64,000 nt of DNA from Linyphia triangularis (lineage: Eukaryota > Arthropoda > Arachnida > Araneae > Linyphiidae), in assembly GCA_963978545.1 (NCBI GenBank), contig OZ021732.1:24128688-24192687 (forward strand), in the 5' to 3' direction. Positions 59,377-64,000 of this stretch are shown in pieces. The translations under genes and the position numbers were made by a program. The notes below the pieces were generated by a model. That model was not told the origin of the DNA. It did not search any database and saw nothing but the letters and a program-made list of their open reading frames with translations. The stretch's first letter is position 1, and each line of letters begins with the position of its first letter.

Positions 59377-59992
59377 AAAAAAGTGATCTAGTAAAAATGT
59401 ATGTCTGTGTTTACGTGGCCAGCATAACTCCGCAACAAATTGACTTACGATGCTCACATTTGGTGTGCGGTTTGTTGATGGCACAGTGACCTACCATTAA
59501 GGTTTTCATCAAAATCGCACATGTGCATAAGGCAGCTGCAATTGAAAAAATCATGTTTTTCAGTAATTGCTAAAAAACGGCTGTACAATTTTGTTCAAAA
59601 TCGCTGTGGTAATGCCTCTTAAGGTGTTCTAAATAACCCATCCTCCAAAATTCCCGTAAAAATGTTTTAATGGTGTAAAAAGTTGAAAAACGAATGCCTG
59701 TAACAGAGTTCTCTTTCCTTGAGCATAACCCATCAACGATCGTTCTTTCTTCTCTCCTCAGATTCACTTTCAAGAAAGGACTGTATCAGAATTATCGAAA
59801 AGTACATCGCTAAAATCACCATTTGGGTGAAGTTTTTTTTTAAGACCCGTACAAGATTTACCGCAAAAAATATCGTTAAACTGGCCATTTGGTAAATGAG
59901 TGGTGAAGATATAAAAACTGTAAATGACACAAATTCACGTCAGTATTATATTGTAATTGAAAGTTGTGTGGAATCATGGTGTCCACATCCCT
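59337..59992 (-). repeat. Family P, copy 10 (full length, shares palindrome)
   Basis: Reverse orientation; it shares the palindrome at 59333-59376 with copy 9, so the two are joined end to end. It ends with GTAATTGAAAGTTGTGTGG and CCACATCCCTAG at 59992. Frames at 59570-59773 and 59733-59930 are repeat translation. Confidence 0.75.
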
Positions 59993-60140
59993 AGTTTATT
60001 TTCTTTGTGAAGGGTTGTGGTAGACAGGAAAAGATTTTAGCTTCTATTGATGGATTTTCTTCCGTTTTTGTCATGTCTTTTAATAAATAATATTTTTTAA
60101 AGACGTGGCTTTTAGTACTCGGTGGATTTTAAAGTAAACT

Positions 60141-60272
60141 AGGGGCGTGGAACATCGCATAACTTTCAGTTGCACTATAATATTGACGCGGATTTGTGTC
60201 ATCTACAGAATTCATATTTTCATCATTCATTTATTAAAAATGACCAGTTTGGCGATATTTTTTGCGACAATG
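60141..60272 (+). repeat. Family P, truncated copy 11
   Basis: AGGGGCGTGGAACATCGCAT start, then TTGACGCGGATTTGTGTCAT and GACCAGTTTGGCGATATTTT. The similarity is cut off at 60272 where segment D begins, so segment D inserted into, or was joined to, this copy. Confidence 0.65.
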
Positions 60273-61735
60273 GAGAAGTTGCGTATTTTTTAAAAATGGT
60301 AAAAAGCAAAAAATTTTAATAAAGAAAGCAAAGCTGATTCCGAATATGTAAGTTATATTGCGGTTTAAAATTTAATTAATTAAATATCGAAAGAAGAAAA
60401 ATCGTAAAAACAGTGGAATTGTGATGCAACTGTAAAACGTTCCTTTATTGGCTGGTTAGATTTGACGTCATAATCCAATGGAAAATTTTCTCCTTCATTT
60501 GTTTACCTACGACGACCTACGAATTTCATAGGAGCTGATATTCATGGTGTAAAATCTGAAAGGTGTATACCCATTTTACAAACGGTTTTTCATTTGTCTT
60601 TAACTTGATTGAATATGATTTATTTTTATTGTAAGTTTTTATTTTCAATTATCATTCCATCCAGTTAAACTGCAGAACATTGCAGTCACCAATTTTTTTA
60701 CATTATTTTCGGAGATCAAAATTTCACATACTTTACGAACTATTCGAAACGAAACACATATTTACCAAAAAACTGTATATTCGATTAAAATTCTCATTCA
60801 AGAATCTTCATTTTAAACTTGTACAAGTCAATCTTATACAAGTTAATTTTATTCTTGTACAAAAACCAAATGACTTTTTCATTGTTCATAAATTTTTTAG
60901 AGCTATTTCGAAAACTTTAACCGTTTTTCAACATCTCTTCACTCCTAAGAAAGTTATAAAAACACTAGTTTTCCATAATACAGTAGTATTTTTAAAATCA
61001 AATTTTGAAATTGATGGATTCAAATAGTATGTTTCCACATTTTTTACTAATAAGTGAAATGTCTATAACTTGGCGTGCTATGTAAGCAACTGCCATGAAA
61101 ATCCAAGAGGAAAAAAAAAAGTTTGCCATTATTTTCAATATAGCATATTTTTTTCAGTTCATATTAATTTATATTCCGCTAGAAATTTTACTTTCCCATT
61201 TTCAAGAACACTTGTTACCTCTTTGAACAACTTGTACACCTGTCATTCACAAAGTTGGCGACATTTACTACCAAAGAAAATAAAATGGATCGTTTTAACA
61301 AATTCTACCAAATTATCAAAGCAGAATAAAAACCAAATATAATTTAATTTTGTTTATGCTTTTAATTTAAATGTGTTTGTATATTCCTGTTCAATTAAAA
61401 CGCTGATAAAATTTTTTTTTACCTACTTTTTAAAAAAATAATTTTAGTTTAGTAAGAACAGTCGGGCGGCGATGTTCGTATACAGTTCGCTAGGATGAAC
61501 TGTTATTACCTTAAAAGGCTTAAAAACTTCTATTTTTTATTATTATTTTTTCTCATATTAATTTCATGGCCTGCTATATCTGTAGGTGTATTTTTATTTT
61601 GCATTCGTCCTTAACAAATTACATATACTTAAAATCACAAGCATAGGCAATGCTTTAGTTTCTGATCATGTAAACGTAGCTTCTGCTATTACATAATTAA
61701 TACAATATTTATATTTTATTCAGGATGATAATAAT
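60273..61735 (+). repeat. Inverted duplicate segment D, copy 2
   Basis: Matches the reverse complement of 24360-25893 along its length (GGAGAAGTTGCGTATTTTTT, GAAACGAAACACATATTTAC, ACAAGCATAGGCAATGCTTT). The same sequence resumes at about 62176 (AAATGGATTATAAGAATGG) after an interruption carrying a Tc1 relic. The frame at 60680-61027 parallels 25260-25457 but shows no known domain. Confidence 0.7.
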
Positions 61736-62175
61736 AATACCAAAAAAGAATTATTTTTCGAAATTCTTTTGCAATTTTCATAGTTTCTAAAGATTTTAAA
61801 TAACAAAAATAACTATACGTTATGGTTTTAAAATCCATAATATTTATTTGCATTTTTTTTACAGATCGCAAGGAAAGCATATGGAGACAATGCTTTTTTA
61901 ATTGCCTTTTCATTTTAATGTTGTGATTTCTTACACCAGTTTTCTCAACAAATGTATTCTATTCGGTTCAAATCAGGTGACTGAAATGGTGTTTTTAAAT
62001 TTTATATTATAGATTATAGAGGTACCAGAGGCAAATATTGAATAAAGTGTGTTCGGACTATTATTGTGATAAAAAATAAAGTTGTTCGTAATGCCCTAAT
62101 TTTCGTCTGACAATTTTAATTTATCGCTCAAAATATTCAAATAGTTCATGATCGTCTTTTTATGTGACTACGAGA
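61736..62175 (-). pseudogene. Tc1-like transposase relic interrupting segment D
   Basis: On the minus strand FYHNNSPNT (near 62085) corresponds to the Tc1 motif with the second catalytic Asp (Phe-Gln-Gln-Asp-Asn-Asp-Pro-Lys-His-Thr). In a shifted frame, PFQSPDLNRIEYI (near 61970) corresponds to the Ser-Pro-Asp-Leu-Asn-Pro-Ile-Glu block. Catalytic residues are altered and stops intervene. It lies where copy 1 of segment D has no such sequence. Confidence 0.65.
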
Positions 62176-62521
62176 CAATTTAAATATCAAATGGATTATA
62201 AGAATGGACAATGGACAATTCCCGCATTTTTTATTTTTTATTTTTTTTTCAATTCTAAATGTCTCGAAATGACCATTAACACAAAAATTTCTATTCGCCA
62301 CGTTTTTTTTCCCAAAAAATTTGCATTTTAAGTTTGCCTGTCAGATTTTTGCGGGAAAAGTTACCTTTTTTTTTGTGACTATTGTGACGTCATCGTTTCC
62401 TAAATATCTCCATAGGTCGCGTGGCGGTTGTGGCTTTTAAAAACGTTGTTATCATGGAAATTTTAAATACTTGTCTTCTAGTCCTTTTGTTTTCATATTA
62501 TTTGGTTGATTTTTTCTTAAA

Positions 62522-62818
62522 ATGTCTAACATTTTCTACAAATATTTTATCATGCCAATGTGCAAAAGCACAATCATAACAACTCCTGACAAAATTTTCA
62601 TTTACGTACCACTTTTTAAAAATACTCGAAAAAAGTGGTACCAAGCGATGAAGAGGGACATTGAAAAGTATATGCCACGGTCGACAAAGACTGTACGTTA
62701 TGTTTGTGAAGATCATTTTGATATAAGTTACATTTATGATAATTTTTATATTAGGAAAATTAAAGAATGTTTGCCTTTTAAGTTTAAAACAAGCTATTTG
62801 TTAGGAAAGCTATTCTAA
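62522..62818 (+). pseudogene. THAP-domain relic, copy 2
   Basis: 98 codons resembling an N-terminal THAP finger: IMPMCKS near the start, then VPLFKNTRKKWYQAMKRD with the conserved Trp, and VRYVCEDHFD with the Cys-x2-His pair. The first zinc Cys is not obvious and the downstream box is incomplete. It is related to the relic at 23763 (RKK...MKRD...CEDHFD). THAP fingers of this type are DNA-binding modules of transposases and host regulators; this one is probably a transposon piece. Confidence 0.6.
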
Positions 62819-63477
62819 ATTTTTGTAAACATCAAGTGCAAAGTAATGGGTCAAAATTGAAAGTTCGGTACTAATTCTGCGCCAAGAATTGTTTACATAA
62901 AACCACGCCAAATTATGTTCACTTGTTATTTAAAAAAAATGGCGGGGCAGCCATTTTTTGGCAAAAATTAACTTGGCGTAGTATCCGTACCAGACTTGGA
63001 TGTTGACAACGGCCCCCTTTAACGAAAAAATACCGATATTTTCTCACCAAACTTTTTATTCCAAGCACAACAAAACCATTCAAGTTAATTAAAGCAGGGA
63101 ATCTTGCCTAATGGCTTTTACGCCACAGGTTTCCGCTGTTACAAAATCCATATTCTTGCTGAAATAGACAGTCATCATTGTCGAGTCAATTTTTGGCAAA
63201 TTATTCGATTGACCTCTTACAAAACCAGGTACCATTTTTGCAATTAAATAAAAAACAGATACCTACAAAATAGGCGACCAAAAATATTTGAGAAACGGCA
63301 ACTACTAAGTAGAAACCACAGAGTATATAGTTGACACTTTGTGGTAGAAACCTCACCATAACAACAAGATGGAGCGAAGGAATTACGTCTCCGAACCTTT
63401 CGGGTCTCTTGACGTCATACTCAAAATCGGCCCGTTTTTAGCGGATCGCAATTTGAGGGTATTTTGCGCATTTTTTT
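62819..63477. other. No gene; repeat-derived sequence
   Basis: Non-coding. CTTGACGTCATACTCAAAAT followed by CGGCCCGTTTTT near 63409-63440 has a diverged direct copy at about 63961-64000, and GGTTTCCGCTG occurs at 63128 and 63921, so two copies of a dispersed repeat flank the palindrome. Confidence 0.4.
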
Positions 63478-63735
63478 TTCTTCTTAATATTTAAATAACT
63501 AATTTTTTTTAAAGAACTTTTATTGGAATATTTAGAATCAGAAAGAAATTCTTTATAAATATAAATCAACTTGAATCGTTTTTAAAAAGTGCGGGAATTG
63601 TCCATTCCCGCATTTTTTAAAAACAAGTGAAATTAGTACATATTTATGAAGAATTTCTTTCTGATTCCAAATATTTAAACAAAACTTCTTTAAAAAAAAT
63701 TAGTTATTTAAATATTAAGAAAAGAAAAAGCCCCA
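63478..63735. repeat. ~125-bp-armed palindrome
   Basis: The arms meet at about 63600 (GTGCGGGAATTG / CCATTCCCGCAT) and extend outward through TTCTTTATAAATAT / ATATTTATGAAGAA and TTAATATTTAAATAACTAAT / its complement. The same ATTCCCGCATTTTTTA end occurs singly at 62217. The frame at 63627-63845 begins inside the right arm and is not a recognised gene. Confidence 0.8.
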
Positions 63736-64000
63736 AAACCCAACCAAAGCCAGTCCGATCAAAACAGTCAACAAAATTCGTGACGGAAAGAATTCCCTGC
63801 TTTTCTATTGTTATCGTGATATTTCTGCCAAATAGCTATCGTTAAAAAAGTTGGCGTTAGTAGACCATTGCCACATTCCGTACAGGTTATTGCGTGATTT
63901 GCGAGAAACTTGCAAATCTGGTTTCCGCTGCTGCATTTCAAGCCAAGATGTTTGAGATCTCTTTACGTCACGTTCAATGCCATCGAAATGAGCCGTTTTC

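Noticed and set aside
60680..61027. Conserved protein in segment D (parallel frames in both copies)
   Set aside because: The two copies are similar at the DNA level throughout, including non-coding parts, and the frame contains translated palindromic repeats.

Overview
This is a very AT-rich stretch of an animal nuclear genome, most likely an arthropod and plausibly a spider or other chelicerate. That placement is inference: it rests on long introns, a very dense load of decayed DNA transposons, Helitrons and tRNA-derived SINEs, and THAP and sulfotransferase types familiar from spiders. There is no bacterial gene organisation. Almost all short open frames in the window are chance or transposon-derived.

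Three host genes can be supported. (1) At 2348-2762 on the minus strand, three consecutive exons encode the N-terminal part of protein N-terminal asparagine amidohydrolase (NTAN1). The splice sites and phases are consistent, and the remaining exons lie off the left edge. (2) At 6070-8808 on the plus strand is a complete RecQ5-type DNA helicase (RECQL5) in one uninterrupted 912-codon exon, arranged divergently from NTAN1. (3) At 50303-51181 on the plus strand is a complete 292-aa cytosolic sulfotransferase whose coding region is a single exon behind a likely 5'UTR intron.

The rest is repeats. 1-1.75 kb: a hAT end and a copy of an unnamed dispersed repeat (here 'family P') that carries a palindrome at one end. 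11-17.6 kb: a cluster of family P copies. 18.4-20.7 kb: a hAT element with perfect 8-bp target duplications and a remnant BED-finger exon. 23.4-25.9 kb: a THAP-domain relic next to a segment that recurs inverted at 60.3-61.7 kb, where a second THAP relic follows. 27-31 kb: Helitron pieces and a mariner-like MITE. 33-35.3 kb: an older SINE, a Helitron carrying a SINE, and a Tc1 transposase relic. 36.5-38.5 kb: decayed Helitron sequence, a SINE and a 256-bp tandem array. 38.6-41.6 kb: a hAT element with a second inverted-repeat element nested inside it. 41.7-42.4 kb: the 3' end of a BEL/Pao pol split by a SINE. 43.8-44.5 kb: a hAT relic. 47.3-47.9 kb: a foldback hairpin element split by a SINE. 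49.1-49.9 kb and 57.9-60.3 kb: more family P copies. 52.7-54.0 kb: a mariner-type element with unusually long inverted ends. 54.4-56.8 kb: two Helitrons joined at their 5' ends. 63.5-63.7 kb: a palindrome.

The clearest pattern in the window is a young SINE family. Seven copies, all on the minus strand, are each flanked by an exact 12-14 bp target duplication, so they date the elements they interrupt. I see no new enzymatic or defence system. The best candidates for something undescribed are family P, the long-armed mariner derivative and the foldback element.
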